Below, one piece after another: positions 1 to 10,314 of a stretch of DNA of 64,000 nucleotides. Origin of the DNA: Plicaturopsis crispa FD-325 SS-3 (lineage: Eukaryota; Basidiomycota; Agaricomycetes; Amylocorticiales; Amylocorticiaceae). The translations under genes were made by a program, and so were the position numbers. The notes below the pieces were generated by a model. It ran no database searches, was not told the DNA's origin, and saw only the letters and a list, made by a program, of their open reading frames with translations. Location of the stretch: contig KN832554.1 in NCBI GenBank assembly GCA_000827205.1, forward strand, positions 923,263 through 987,262, written 5' to 3'. The number at the start of each line of letters is the position of its first letter. The first letter of the stretch is position 1.

Positions 1-1328
1 AACCCTGCCGCTCTTCTCTCCGTTCCCAGGCCGCTTAACAAGCATCAACTTGTCGTCAAACAAGAAAAGCGTGCAGTGCAGCGAGCCCGTAGACGAAGGC
101 GGGCCCGACGACGCAGAAGGCGCCACGTCCGGCGACACATCCTCAACATCGATGCAGTCGATAAATCGCCGGGAGTTCGAAATCAGCCCGGGAGGGAACC
201 CATCGACGGTCGCGCTCAGGCAGTACATGATCGTCGCGCGCTTCGTCTGCTCGTCCGTCTCCGCGAGCGCGATCTTGCTCGCGATCTCGTCCGCCTCCAC
301 GAGCTTCGCGCGCTGCGGGTCGCCGGGCGCCATGCGCTTGATCATCGTGCGGAATAAGAGGGTGTACCGCGGGATGCGCTGGACGGGGTCCATCAGCAGC
401 TCGCGCAGGCCCACCCGATTGCGCGTATCCGCGTTGGAGTATTTGATACGCTGGGTCAAAGATGTTAACACGATGCGAGGGAAGGTAGACGGGACCCACG
501 TCAATGAAGGCTGCGAATCCGGACGACCGTTTGGCCATCTCTCGCTCGAATATTGTCTGTGCCTCTTCGCGCTTGATGTAATACTGTTTATAATGCTCGA
601 ACCCGCGTATATCCTTGAAATGCTTCAGCACGACGTCGCCGATGCCGCCCACAGTGTTCGGTCCATCAGGCAAAACCATTCGCTCGAGGTCTGCTAAGAA
701 AGCCTCGTTGACAGGAAGCAGGTTGTCGACATTTCCGAAAAGTGTCTTCGCCTCGTAGGCCGGGAGGATCAAAGTATCCTTGTTCCGCGAGAATCGCCGC
801 AGTGGATCGGCGTAGTCGTGCTTGAGGGTGTGTAGGCGCTTAACGTAGGACCGCTCTGTGGTGACAAGTTCGTTGATGATATCGGCTAATGCGGATGCGT
901 CTGTCATCGCGCGCTTTCGCTGCGTTGCTCGGTCCTACATGGGTGTTTAACGCCTGCGGAGTATTTCAAGGTCGCAAGACCTTGCTGAGAGCGTGATCAT
1001 CCTAGTAATGTACTCACCGTTTCGGCTTCTAAGTTCTGCTCGGAGCTGGACGCAAGAATGGTGCTTCGTGCGGTGGCGCCTAATGGTTCACCAAAGGACA
1101 CAACCAAGTCTTGCACATCTGTTGCCGGTATTATGCTACACATCGCGCACGATAGACGTAGCTCGCACCTTGCGGTAATCTTCTGTTTCCATCTGGGCTC
1201 TCTACAACAAGTCCGCAGAAGAAAACGCGTTTCGTGACGTTGTGTCCGGAGGAGTTGGACCTTGACGGTTGCCAGTCGTCGCCGCTAGCTAACGGTACGA
1301 CCTTTCTCGGAGAAGCGCTCAAGGCCAT
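1..1328 (-). CDS. RhoGEF (DH-PH domain protein), 3' end missing
   Basis: A guanine nucleotide exchange factor for Rho/Cdc42-type GTPases, acting on actin and polarity at the membrane. The gene runs off the left edge. Four exons fit with phases kept: 1328-1169, 1118-1018, 934-500 and 450-1; introns are 49, 83 and 49 nt. The DH domain starts near residue 95 (ADIINELVTTERSYVKRL) and carries the family's helix motif LLMDPVQRIPRYTLLFR. After it come SLHCTLFLFDDKLMLVK residues, which look like the start of a PH domain. An ATG at 907 (MTDASALAD) could also start the protein, but the two short exons upstream read in frame into it, so I prefer 1328. The rest of the protein, and so its exact subfamily (Cdc24-like, Rom2-like, other), lies outside the window. 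Confidence 0.82.
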
Positions 1329-1809
1329 ATAAAGTAGCGTCCAGAGTCGCCGTAAAGCAGAAAGATATAAGTAAGATTGAAAGCGAGGTTAGCTAGAGAG
1401 CCCAGCAGATGTTTGTGTGCGGCTGGGATGGTTGTGGTTTCGCACCAAGGGATTAGCAGATCACATGGTCGCGTTTGTTTCCTTGTTTTCGCTGTCTGCA
1501 ATTAAATTGCGCTCAATTTCTCCGCCGCTATACATGGTCTGTTGTTTTTCTCTCAAGAAAACCTTGCTGGAAGACATGAGAACTAGTGCTCGTCTCTGCT
1601 GCGACCGCTATCCTTGACTGGAAATAAGGAGTCGCTTTCAACAAGAAGTAAGTACGCAATGCGCCGTCGATGTGTATGACGCTAATCGTTCTTCACAATT
1701 TTTCCACTTAGGCAGGTCCTACAGAATGCTACTCACAGGTCCAGGATACTGTGTCCAGTGATCCACACAACGGGCGTGTGCAAGCGGCAGTGCCATACGG
1801 AAGACTTTC
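1329..1809. other. Intergenic, 481 bp
   Basis: Lies between the RhoGEF start and the stop of the RING gene, both on the minus strand, so it should hold the RhoGEF promoter. I see no further coding exon that joins either gene and no repeat. Confidence 0.5.
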
Positions 1810-3175
1810 TCATCTTTTTTTGGCCTTCCGTTTTTCTCGTTCCTCCGCCAGGAGCTCCAAGCGCCTCTGTTTCTCCTTGTGGGGTGAATGGGCATAAGAA
1901 GTGCCATCAGGTCCCGGGCTCGAAGGAGGGGTGTGGGTCGAAGATTTGACCGACGCGTCTGCGGCGGACGACTCTGGTTCAGCACTGGGATATCACTCCG
2001 TTAATCCGTATCCCAATTTCCAGTGCAAGTCAAAGGCGACTCACTGGCCTTCGTTGTTTTCGTTCGCCTCATTGGATTCGCTCGCGATGAACTTCTCTTC
2101 GTCTTCTTCCTCACTTGTATCCTCCCCTGCGGCCTTGTCCATAGTAGCCCAAGCGCTAGCCAATTCCAGCAGCCCGTCCCACTGCTCGGTCACAGTGTGC
2201 TGCACACGCTCTACTTCTTCGCGAACCGTTTTCCTTCGACACGACGGGCACTGCACATTTTCGGGCCCCTGCAGTCTCGGGAAGCACTCACTGCATACCA
2301 TATGCCGGCAATCGAAGCTACGGCATGCCACAGCAAGTCATACAATGGGGCCACCCAGGTCGAGGAAGATACGACGAACCTGACGCATGAGCCAGGTTCC
2401 ATCTTCTCCTTGCAAACAGGGCATATTTCGTCTTCTTCCAGAACTGTGAGGTCCATCCATTCCGTGAATTTTCGTAGGAGCTGACAGGCGGTCGGTCACT
2501 ATCACTATGGACAAGCACTGACACGACTTACCTTTCGCATTCCATGGGCACTGTCTCCTATGGCCTCCACTTCGGAGTCTTGGATTAGATCCTTGGCCTC
2601 TTTCTCAGCCTCTTTACTACGAAGCTGTGGAAAGGTATATCAGCCCCTCTCTCATCGCCGCCTCGATATGAATCATGCTGACCTTGTCGATCTTGTCTCT
2701 GTCCTTTTTATGAACCTATGTGTCACCAGCGTATGCGTATAAATGAAATCTAGGTCGATTGATTGGGGGCGCCGTCTACCTTCTTCAGCCGCTCAACCTC
2801 GTTTCTCAAAGCCTTGATGCGCGCCGCATCACTGGCATGTCTCCCTCGTTGAGCGCGAGTTGACGAGCCTGTCTCGTGCTTACTAGCCGCCTCCAGTTGC
2901 TCTCTTAGCTCCGCGTTCTCTCTGGCTGCACCAGCAAGTTTAGCCTGCAAGCTCCGGAAGCGTTGCTTGATACTGGCGAACGGCGCCTACACAAGTGCGA
3001 TTAGGGCTTGACGCCGAGCGGTGTAATGGCACGCCTTGCGCACCTCGAGAGTTTCGGTATCTGAATCCAAGGCGCCATGACGGTCACGGCTGGGCGAACG
3101 TGAAGGGCCCGCATGGGATTCACTTGCGGTGACTGAGTCGGCGCGTTTGCGTTTCGCTGCTCGTGTTATAGGCAT
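1810..3175 (-). CDS. RING finger protein with coiled coil (probable E3 ubiquitin ligase)
   Basis: Starts MPITRAAKRKRADS, a basic, possibly nuclear-targeting N-terminus. A coiled coil follows (AKLAGAARENAELREQLEAA, then IKALRNEVERLKK), then a C3HC4 RING: CPVC, CRHMVC, SEC, CPSC. The tail is acidic (EDTSEEEDEEKF) and ends with a charged helix LELLAEEREKRKAKKR. Six exons read in frame; the intron at 2379-2318 splits the RING between its second and third cysteines. The last intron begins at a GTGAGT near 2045 and gives a stop at 1810-1812; without it the frame would stop at 2041. RING domains of this type usually recruit an E2 enzyme; no substrate can be named. I do not recognise an orthologue in yeast. 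Confidence 0.8.
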
Positions 3176-3291
3176 CAGCTATATGTGCACTGTACAGTAC
3201 AAGAGTATGTTTCGGCTGAAGAAATACATGCCTGCGAAAGCGCTCAAGCCTGAGAAGACTGACAGAGCGCCGGGCCCAGTATACAAGTCTG

Positions 3292-3636
3292 ATGCCTTCC
3301 ACCACCGGGTCGACCACCTCCTCGACGATAACCGCTCGCGTTCCTGCTTCGTCTCAGCCACCACAGCCGCCTGCGGATCCCAGTCGCATACCTGTCACAC
3401 CAGCCGTACTTCGCAGTATATTCGCCTCTTCGCGTTCGCCATTCGAGGAACGATCCATCTCGCGCGTCGCGTTCTTCAGGTGCGCTTGCTCCATTCCTGC
3501 TTAGTGTGTACTCTAACATGATCGCTGTAGGTTCACTGGGTTTCTTTTGAGTTGCTTGGGAATCAGTTTGGTCGCTTGGAGAGGTAGAGGGATCAAGAGT
3601 GGTGCAGCGCTCCTCGGCGTCGTCTCAGGACCGTAA
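3292..3636 (+). CDS. Small single-pass membrane protein, 97 aa, unknown
   Basis: Two exons, 3292-3479 and 3531-3636, joined by a 51-nt intron with a CTAAC branch point and a GTAG end. The joined frame gives 97 residues. The first 37 are Ser/Thr/Pro-rich; the middle has a basic stretch (LRSIFASSRSPFEERSISRV) resembling a mitochondrial or ER-proximal segment. One membrane helix follows (FTGFLLSCLGISLVAWRGRG), then a short tail GVVSGP. The intron lies just before the helix and both exons look coding only when joined, which is the main evidence. It sits between two conserved genes with 116 and 73 bp of spacing. I do not recognise the family and assign no function. Confidence 0.55.
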
Positions 3637-3709
3637 TAGGCATCTCAAGCGCGCCCACTCAGCGAATCTTCGCATATTTCTTCTGTTCATTGCCCCCAGT
3701 ATTGCGGTC

Positions 3710-4483
3710 ATGTCAGCACTACCATTCAACAAGGATCCCATTCTGTCGTATCTTGGTCTTCCGCGCGAATACGAGCCATCTCCCGAAACATCTCCGGTCG
3801 ATTTCCTCCTCGCCCACCTGCGCGAACTCCCGCCCCACCTCGTATCTACCTTCACCCTCATCACCAGCCCAAAACAGCGCACCATCATACCAACGATCCG
3901 CAATCGCCGCCTAAAATACACTAGTAGCGACCCGCCCGAGTTGAGCTTCACCTCCGCGCGGCGGACATGGCCCACGCTCTGGAGTGGCCGGGAGCGTAGA
4001 GGCCAGGAGGAGGGCAGTGAAGAGAAGGCGTGGGCGAATTCGGTCTTTCTGGGGGGCCTGAAGACGCATGTGGGGAAGCTCGGGGGACTGCTCGGCGACT
4101 ACGAGGAGGAGCGCGAGGCGGAGCGCATCCGGACGATACGCCGTGAGCGCGCTGCGGAGGAGGCGTTTGTGCCCGAAGAGGACAGCGACAGCGAAGACTC
4201 TGATGACGATCCTCCCGGTGCGCAGGCTGGGTCTGCGGCGATCGAGCAAGAGCAGGAGACGGAAGAAGAGGCGAAATCAGCGTTCGAGCGACTCGTACGC
4301 GAACGATTTATTTACGGTCTTTTAGAGGTGCGTGGAATGAATCATGCTACCCCCAAGACAAAAGTTGATTAAAGTGCATGACAGTCCGTAGATTATGATG
4401 CCGTAGACTGGGACGAACGGCTCGACAGCGAGGATGATAGGGACGCAGAAGAGCGGTGGTTTGACGAGGAAGACGAGGGTTGA
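3710..4483 (+). CDS. CCDC97-like protein (CCD97/DUF2052 C-terminal domain)
   Basis: Two exons, 3710-4327 and 4385-4483 (57-nt intron), 238 residues. The end matches the conserved CCDC97 C-terminal domain: FERLVRERFIYGLLE, then VDYDAVDWDERLDSEDDRD, then EERWFDEEDEG at the stop. The middle is rich in acidic residues (EEDSDSEDSDDD). Human CCDC97 is known as a partner of the SF3B complex of the spliceosome, so a nuclear splicing role is the likely one here, by family. The start at 3710 (MSALPFNKDP) is the first ATG in frame and follows the stop of the small membrane protein gene by 73 bp. Confidence 0.8.
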
Positions 4484-4499
4484 CACTGACTGTTGTGTA

Positions 4500-5480
4500 T
4501 TGACATAGCGTATCTCCTGATTCACATCATTGAACGCACCACTGCTATCGACTATGCCTTTGTTCCGTGGTCGACGCTTCGACTGCCCTCAGGTGAGTCC
4601 GGTGAACATGTCTATGTCCTGTATTCAATTGTCCATCGCTAGGAAGCACTCGCCACCAAGTGCTGAGCGCTGTGTTTCGTTCTCTGTTAGGCTTTAGTTT
4701 GGTATTGCGATCAAGGCGGCGTTTCCTTCCTTGCCCCTTGCGGTTTTGACTCTTCGACTTCAATTCTACGTCTAGATTCTGGGGATAATGTCTCCTGCAG
4801 CTTACGAGCATCACCTCTACCCGTGATATCTCGCCAAGCCCCCTTGCATTCTAAGTAGCCGACTCCATTCGACGTCCTGTCTCTCCGGGGCTTGTGACCG
4901 CGACTCTCCTTCGAGGGAACGCGCCTAAGCCAACGTTGGACGACCTGCACGAGCATATGACTCGGGTACTTGAAACAGGGCTCGCATGACATGCCTTCGT
5001 GGAAAGAAAGGCGTAGGCTTGGGTCAAAGAGGGATCCCCATCTACCACAGCGCCCTAACAGACGTCTCCGATGGACATCTTCCAAGGGCCTCGGCGCGCG
5101 TCTCAGCAGTATCATACTATGGTACGGACTTTTCTTTGGACGCAAATGTACACCTACACTCATGTTTGAATCCCTGGCTAGCGAGTTATATCTCCCTCAT
5201 TCTGGTCTAGGATATGGCATTGATTGCAGATGCCTATGCGATAGCAGTCGTTGAAAATGGTACGCCTGTCAATCGCCTGTAAGTAGATTTTGCCCTCTTC
5301 CAGCTAACTCTAATAGGGCATCTCTGCTGTCCGACGTCCGTACGGCAACTACAATATCATCGCTCAAGACAACGGTGACGATCAGTTCGCCTCTCCGAGC
5401 CAGCCTTGCGGGGTTGGCCTGTGTTGGGCGCTGTCTATGCCTCCAGTCATGCCGTTAATGCATTCCGCTATCTCAAAACC
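4500..5480 (+). pseudogene. Unrecognised gene X, copy 1 (possibly decayed), upstream of the first nuclease
   Basis: No complete gene model fits, but several stretches look like coding exons. Near 4500-4640 the frame reads AIDYAFVPWSTLRLPSGE; near 4700-4850 it reads LRLDSGDNVSCSLRASP; at about 5210-5420 two exons around a 47-nt intron read VVENGTPVNR and then NYNIIAQDNGDDQFASP. Each has a weaker counterpart about 3.0 kb downstream, in the second tandem unit (7560-8390), so the stretches belong to the duplicated segment. The second copy has stops in the matching places; this copy has at least one unexplained break between the second and third stretches. I do not know the family. It may be a real multi-exon gene that I failed to join, or a pseudogene. 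Confidence 0.35.
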
Positions 5481-5573
5481 GGAGTGAAACAAGGAGGCCC
5501 GCATTGTAGGTCCTCCTTAGGTCACAATGGAATGCGGAAGAGGCGTATTTATAATGGCCGACTACGAGGAAGA

Positions 5574-5580
5574 TATAAGG
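5574..5580 (+). promoter_or_regulatory. TATA-like box of nuclease copy 1
   Basis: TATAAGG inside GGAAGATATAAGGCG, about 50 bp before the ATG at 5631. The same context, GGAAGATAAAAGGCG, precedes copy 2, so the element survived the duplication. Confidence 0.5.
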
Positions 5581-5630
5581 CGCAGACCGTCTCTTGGACT
5601 AGCAGCAATTCCCACTGCCCTCATTTCATC

Positions 5631-6964
5631 ATGATCAATATCCTCCAAGTTAGCGTCGCTATCCTGCTCTTTGCGGTGCACGAGACTAGCGCCGCTAAAG
5701 TGTTCGGATTGCAAACCGGGTCGTACCCGGATGTTGCTGACCACCACTGCATTGCAGTACGCAATCCCGTTATATCTCATCTTATGCTGCGCGCGCTGAT
5801 GTTTTCTCTTCTCCTCCTAGTGGGCGTGTGATGGTGTAAGATATGCCGAAACGGATCCCAACCCGAGAGGTTTCCACCGCGCAACTTCTCTCAACTTTGT
5901 CAGGAACAGACGCCACGCAATTGGCTGCGATGGCGTTACCCAGTGTGGTAGCGGAAGACAATGCGATGAAGTGCGCCGCCTTTGATTCATTCACGAGACG
6001 TCGTGGAGCTGATCTGGACTGGGATATAGATACCTTATGCCAGTACCTTCGACGGTGGTTTGGGATGCTATGCTAGTGAATGGACGAACTCCGGCCGTCC
6101 TTTGAGCGACTTGTACAACTTCGGTACTCATCGATGCGTTTCTTCCCATGACAACGGCGGTAGCTATCGTTCTCTTCACCTGCATGAGCATATTTAACAA
6201 TCTCTTTCTAGCCCACGGAAGCGCAGTGAGCACATTCTACAGGTGAGCCACACCTTGAACCCCCTGCCGTCGCGTCAAAAATTGACAAACTGCTTTAGCC
6301 AACAAAACGTGGGCAACTTCGGGCTATTGTAAGTCTACGTGCACAACATGACTCATGACCGCTAATGTGTAGTCATCTTTAGTTTCATCGCCTGGATTAC
6401 AAACAACAACGGTTGCACGTCCGCTCCGTACTGCAACCGATTCCTCAATGCATTCAAAACTGGACAACCCTACGCGCCCATTTGTGCTGCGGCGCGCGCT
6501 GACGGACGTCAGTATGCGTGAGTGACTACAGATTATAGTGACCAAAATTTGATGTAGCTGACCTCACAAACAGCAAGGTCACCAGCTCAGCTTACACACG
6601 GGTGAGTATAAACTATTCCTCTGTGGACTCGTCGTAGTCATTGAACAATGTGTGGCTTTGCTCTTAGGCTCCTCGCTGCCCGTCGCGCAACTATCGCCGC
6701 GACACGGGTGAATTCGAGGATGACTTGGAGGATGAGGTCGTACCCAGTGACCCCCCTACGCTTGACGCTAACGCAACATTGTCACCTCGCGTCGGCCTCC
6801 TCGACAACGGGATGAAGGTCATGGAGACTTGGGGGCAGCTCAGCATTGGCGACGAAGTCTGGATCCACGACGAGACTCTTCTGAACGGCACGTTCAGCAA
6901 GATCGTCAACTTCACAACTCCGGCAGAGGCTTTCGGGCATCTGGAGGGTCGTCAGCAATGCTGA
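5631..6964 (+). CDS. Secreted NucA/NucB-type deoxyribonuclease, tandem copy 1
   Basis: Eight exons: 5631-5756, 5821-5970, 6030-6159, 6212-6242, 6299-6328, 6383-6517, 6574-6601, 6668-6964. All phases agree and give 308 residues. A signal peptide (ILQVSVAILLFAVHETSAA) starts the protein. The core has the NucA/NucB hallmark across an intron: GSGRQCDE then IPYASTFDGG, comparable to the family's CDEYPFAST motif. Next come CVSSHDNGAHGSAVSTFY, resembling the family's DN..G...FY segment, and paired cysteines (GCTSAPYC, ICAAARADGRQY). The last 100 residues, with an acidic run (FEDDLEDEV) and a terminal Cys, lie beyond the bacterial core and have no function I can name. The likely role is extracellular DNA hydrolysis. 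Family assignment rests on motif memory, not a search. Confidence 0.75.
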
Positions 6965-7559
6965 TTCGATGGACCAAATCGTGGCACTTATCTGCCGCGA
7001 GCTTGCGTACCACACTGCATGCGCCCGTCCCGTCTTTCTATCGGAGCAGCCCCTCTGCCCAACTTTCAATTTCGTCATTTTAAGGCTTCCCGACCTATCT
7101 TCGTCCCGAGATTCGTGCCGGATGGGGGATAAAGTGGCGCAAAACCTATGTACTCCTTCACTTTCCGATTCGTTCTTTCCTGTTCACGCTCTGATTGTTT
7201 TGCCTGTTCTTTACTACCTGTGTATTCTGCTCTTTCTAGGCTTACGGTGCTGCTGCTGGATGTACTTAACGTATAGTACATATTTGGAATTTCAAGTCGT
7301 TCGAGTTAGCGCGGTTCAACTGAGTCGTACAACGTTCCAACGTTCATGATCTATGCGAAGTGCAAGACCTCGGACTTCCGAAAGTTGTCCGAAAGCCTCT
7401 TACAAGTTACAACCTTTCATCAACATAATATTATCCTCCTGCTCTCTCCTGCTATGCCTGGTTTCTCTGATTCCTCTACATCTAGCGCAGTGTTCATGCA
7501 AATGTCCGTACTACTCTGCACTCAGTTCTGCAATATCTACCGATGCATTGAGCAAGCAC
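6965..7559. other. 3' flank of nuclease copy 1
   Basis: Pyrimidine-rich and AT-rich trailer of copy 1. Parts, such as the run near 7180-7240, resemble the trailer of copy 2 near 10060-10200. I see no gene in it. Confidence 0.4.
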
Positions 7560-8390
7560 TAATACATGCAATGGGCGGGTGCCTCAGGCTCGCGATCGGG
7601 AGGATGTCCAGCTGGTCGTCACTCAAGGCGGCATCATCTCCACGACCAGACCTGTAACCGGTATCTCTTTAGAAAGGCAAGCATGTGGTGGGTATCGACG
7701 CTTGCCCATCATCCAGAGTGGCCACCAGGATGCCTACTCCCTGGCATCTCCTTTCGCGACTTTGACCCGTCACGGTCAGCAGCGGTCAGCTTCAGGCTGA
7801 ACCCAAAGGATCAACACAGGATTATATCTCCTGCTGCCAGCTGCAGCTAACGAATCCTCCCATCTTGGCCGACGATCTCCGTGGCACATTATGAAGCCCG
7901 CTTGAATTCTAAGTAACCGACCTCACCAGTGATAGCCAACTCTCGCGGGACTCATCGGGGTTTGTGAGAACGATGGACGGGCCCAGTACGATGCTACGAT
8001 TCTGGTGCCCTGAACAAGCGCCCGCTAGTATGAGTGGGGAGATGTTCGGCGAGCAAAAATGCTAGTGCGTCAAGAAATATTTGATACTTCCTCTGCCGGC
8101 CTACGTTCACTACATTTTGCATCGACAATGACTCTGAATGAAGATATACGACTGATACAAGAGAAGGCGCTATTCACTGGCAGTCCATTCGCAGCAGCTG
8201 CAGGATACAGGTGCGCCTGACAATAGCTTGTTAGTATGTAAACACGCGACGGCGTTGTGCTTCTGACACAGGCTATCGCGCCTTGTAGCGCTTAGACATA
8301 GCTCCGCGCGGCAATTGCAATAAAGCTGCGAAACATGATCAATTCTCCTCTTCGACCAACTCCTTGCAGACCTAGTATTTGTAAGGGGGT
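7560..8390 (+). pseudogene. Unrecognised gene X, copy 2, decayed
   Basis: This stretch aligns by eye with 4550-5450, at an offset of about 2.97-3.04 kb. Matching landmarks are GATTATATCTCCTGC (copy 1: GATAATGTCTCCTGC), CTTGAATTCTAAGTAACCGA (copy 1: CTTGCATTCTAAGTAGCCGA), GGTGCGCCTGACAAT (copy 1: GGTACGCCTGTCAAT) and GGCAATTGCAATA (copy 1: GGCAACTACAATA). One open run at 7579-7800 reads PIIQSGHQDAYSLASPF, comparable to the SGDNVSCSLRASP run of copy 1. The part matching copy 1's NYNIIAQDNGDDQ exon has stops here, so this copy is probably dead. The family is unknown. Confidence 0.3.
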
Positions 8391-8545
8391 TGCACCTGCC
8401 TCCCACTACGGCGTCAATATTTGCTTCGCATCTCAACAGCATTAGCGCCCGATCGGGTGAAACATGGAGGCCAGTACTCAAGGTCGTCCTAGGCAAGTCA
8501 CGACTGTGGAAATGGCATCTTGATATTGACCGACTTTGTAGGAAG

Positions 8546-8553
8546 ATAAAAGG
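8546..8553 (+). promoter_or_regulatory. TATA-like box of nuclease copy 2
   Basis: ATAAAAGG in GGAAGATAAAAGGCG, about 50 bp before the ATG at 8602, with context matching the box of copy 1. Confidence 0.5.
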
Positions 8554-8601
8554 CGAGGAAAGGTGCATTGTGCAAACAGCAATTTGCAGCGCCCTTTCGT
8601 C

Positions 8602-9984
8602 ATGAAAAACATCCTCCTCCAAGTTGGTCTTGCCATCCTGCTCTTCACGTTGCGTGGGGCTAGTGCTCAACAAACATTTGGTTTGGTACCCGACGATTAC
8701 CCAGATGTTGGGGACCATCACTGCCTTGCAGTACGTTGTCCCATCCTACTCCATTCTTCTTGCTACACGCCCAAGTCGCTGATGTTTTTGTTTTTTTCTC
8801 CCCAGTGGGCGTGTGCCAATATTAAGTACAAACAGACAGATGTTCCTCGGGGAGGTTTCCACCGCGCTACATCCAGTCGATATGTCAGGAACAGACGTCA
8901 TGCAATTGGCTGCGACGGTGTCACCCACTGCGGCAGCGGAAGGCAATGCGACGAAGTACGTCTCTCTGATCATTCGCGCACTTCGAGATGTCGTGGAATT
9001 CATTCTATCTCGGTCCATGTGTAGATTCCTTATGCCAGCACCTTTGATGGTGGACTGAGTTGCTTTTCTAGCGAATGGACAAACTCCGGTCGAGCTCTGG
9101 CTAATTTATACTCGTGGGGCACTCATCGCTGCGTGTCGAGTCATGACAATGCTGGTGGGTATATGTTATCATCCGCTCAGCATCCGAATCTTATGAACTA
9201 CATGTGCTATATAGCTCATGGGAATGCCGTCGGAGCCTTCTATCGGTACGTTCGTCCTGGACATATACTGACAGCCTTTTATCTTACGTGGCCGTCATCT
9301 GTTACAGTCAAAGCAACGTAGCCAACTTTGAAGAATAGTACGTTTGTGTACTGCACATTTGTCTTTCACTTTACTAATATATTTTATCCAGCTACATCGC
9401 CTGGATTCTAAACAGCGCAGGCTGCACCAATGCTAGGTGGTGCAACTCTGTCATCAATGCACAAAGCGCTGGCGGAGACTTCAGGGCCGTTTGTGCCGCC
9501 GCTCGCAACGATGGGAGACAGTTTGCGTAAGTCGTTCGAATTGTTGCTCCTTCCCGTACCCCAGCTGATACATTTCTTTGCTAGCCTGGTGACACAATCG
9601 CAATACACCCAGGTGCGCAGGGAATTACCCTTCACCGGCATATTATTCATTACTAACCTGAATATATTATATCAGGCTCCGCGTTGTCCCTCGCACCATT
9701 ACCGTCGCGACACAGACGAAATCGAAGACGATCTAGAGGATGAAGTAGAAGCTCTGCCCAGTAACGCGACTGCGCTTGACGTGAATACGACAAGGGTAGC
9801 GTCACCTCGCATCGGCCATCTCGAGAATGGGATGAAGGTGATGGAGGTCTGGGGGAAACTCAGCATTGGTGACCGCATTTGGATTCACGACAAGACTTTC
9901 TTGAACGGGACGCACAGTGAGATCGTCAACATGACGACCTTCGAGGAAGCTTTCGGCCACCTGCAGAGTCGTCAGCAGTGCTAA
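8602..9984 (+). CDS. Secreted NucA/NucB-type deoxyribonuclease, tandem copy 2
   Basis: Eight exons: 8602-8730, 8806-8955, 9025-9154, 9215-9245, 9308-9337, 9392-9526, 9585-9612, 9676-9984; 313 residues. Exons 2-7 have exactly the same lengths as in copy 1 (150, 130, 31, 30, 135, 28 nt). The signal peptide is ILLQVGLAILLFTLRGASA. Motifs parallel copy 1: GSGRQCDE/IPYASTFDGG, CVSSHDNAAHGNAVGAFY, GCTNARWC, VCAAARNDGRQF. The C-terminal extension keeps the acidic run (IEDDLEDEVE), GMKVMEVWGKLSIGD and the terminal QSRQQC. Both copies are open and have good splice sites, so both may be active. The high conservation of cysteines and of the putative catalytic region suggests selection. Substrate preference cannot be read from the sequence. 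Confidence 0.75.
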
Positions 9985-10314
9985 ATGGTGCAGCAGTCAC
10001 CAACGCCCTCCCGCCGGCTTGCAGACCTGAACCGTCTATGTTTTATCTCCCCTCCAGAATGCGATCTCTTTGTTTTTCCTGTCTACATAGTACATCCCAA
10101 TCGCGTCAATGATACTCTGCACTCTTTCACCTTCGTCACCTCGATGAATACTTACGACCTGCATATTCTGTTTGTTCCCGATACTGGTGAGCACAACTTG
10201 TGTACAATATTCGCAATCTGCCTGGGTACGTTCGCACCGAGACCTGAACGAAGTGATATTAGTGACCTCGAGACCATCAGATTATTTGATACACAGCAGC
10301 CAGCCATTTAGCGT
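9985..10314. other. Convergent intergenic region, 330 bp
   Basis: Lies between the stop of nuclease copy 2 (plus) and the stop of the Reb1-like gene (minus). It holds the shared 3' ends; no gene is seen. Confidence 0.5.

Noticed and set aside
4484-4640. Extension of the CCDC97-like protein past its stop through AIDYAFVPWSTLRL
   Set aside because: The conserved C-terminal domain ends right at the stop, and the stretch aligns instead with the tandem unit downstream.
8170-8721. Long open frame of 183 codons on the minus strand
   Set aside because: Overlaps the promoter and first exon of nuclease copy 2; no signal, motif or splice context. A shadow frame.
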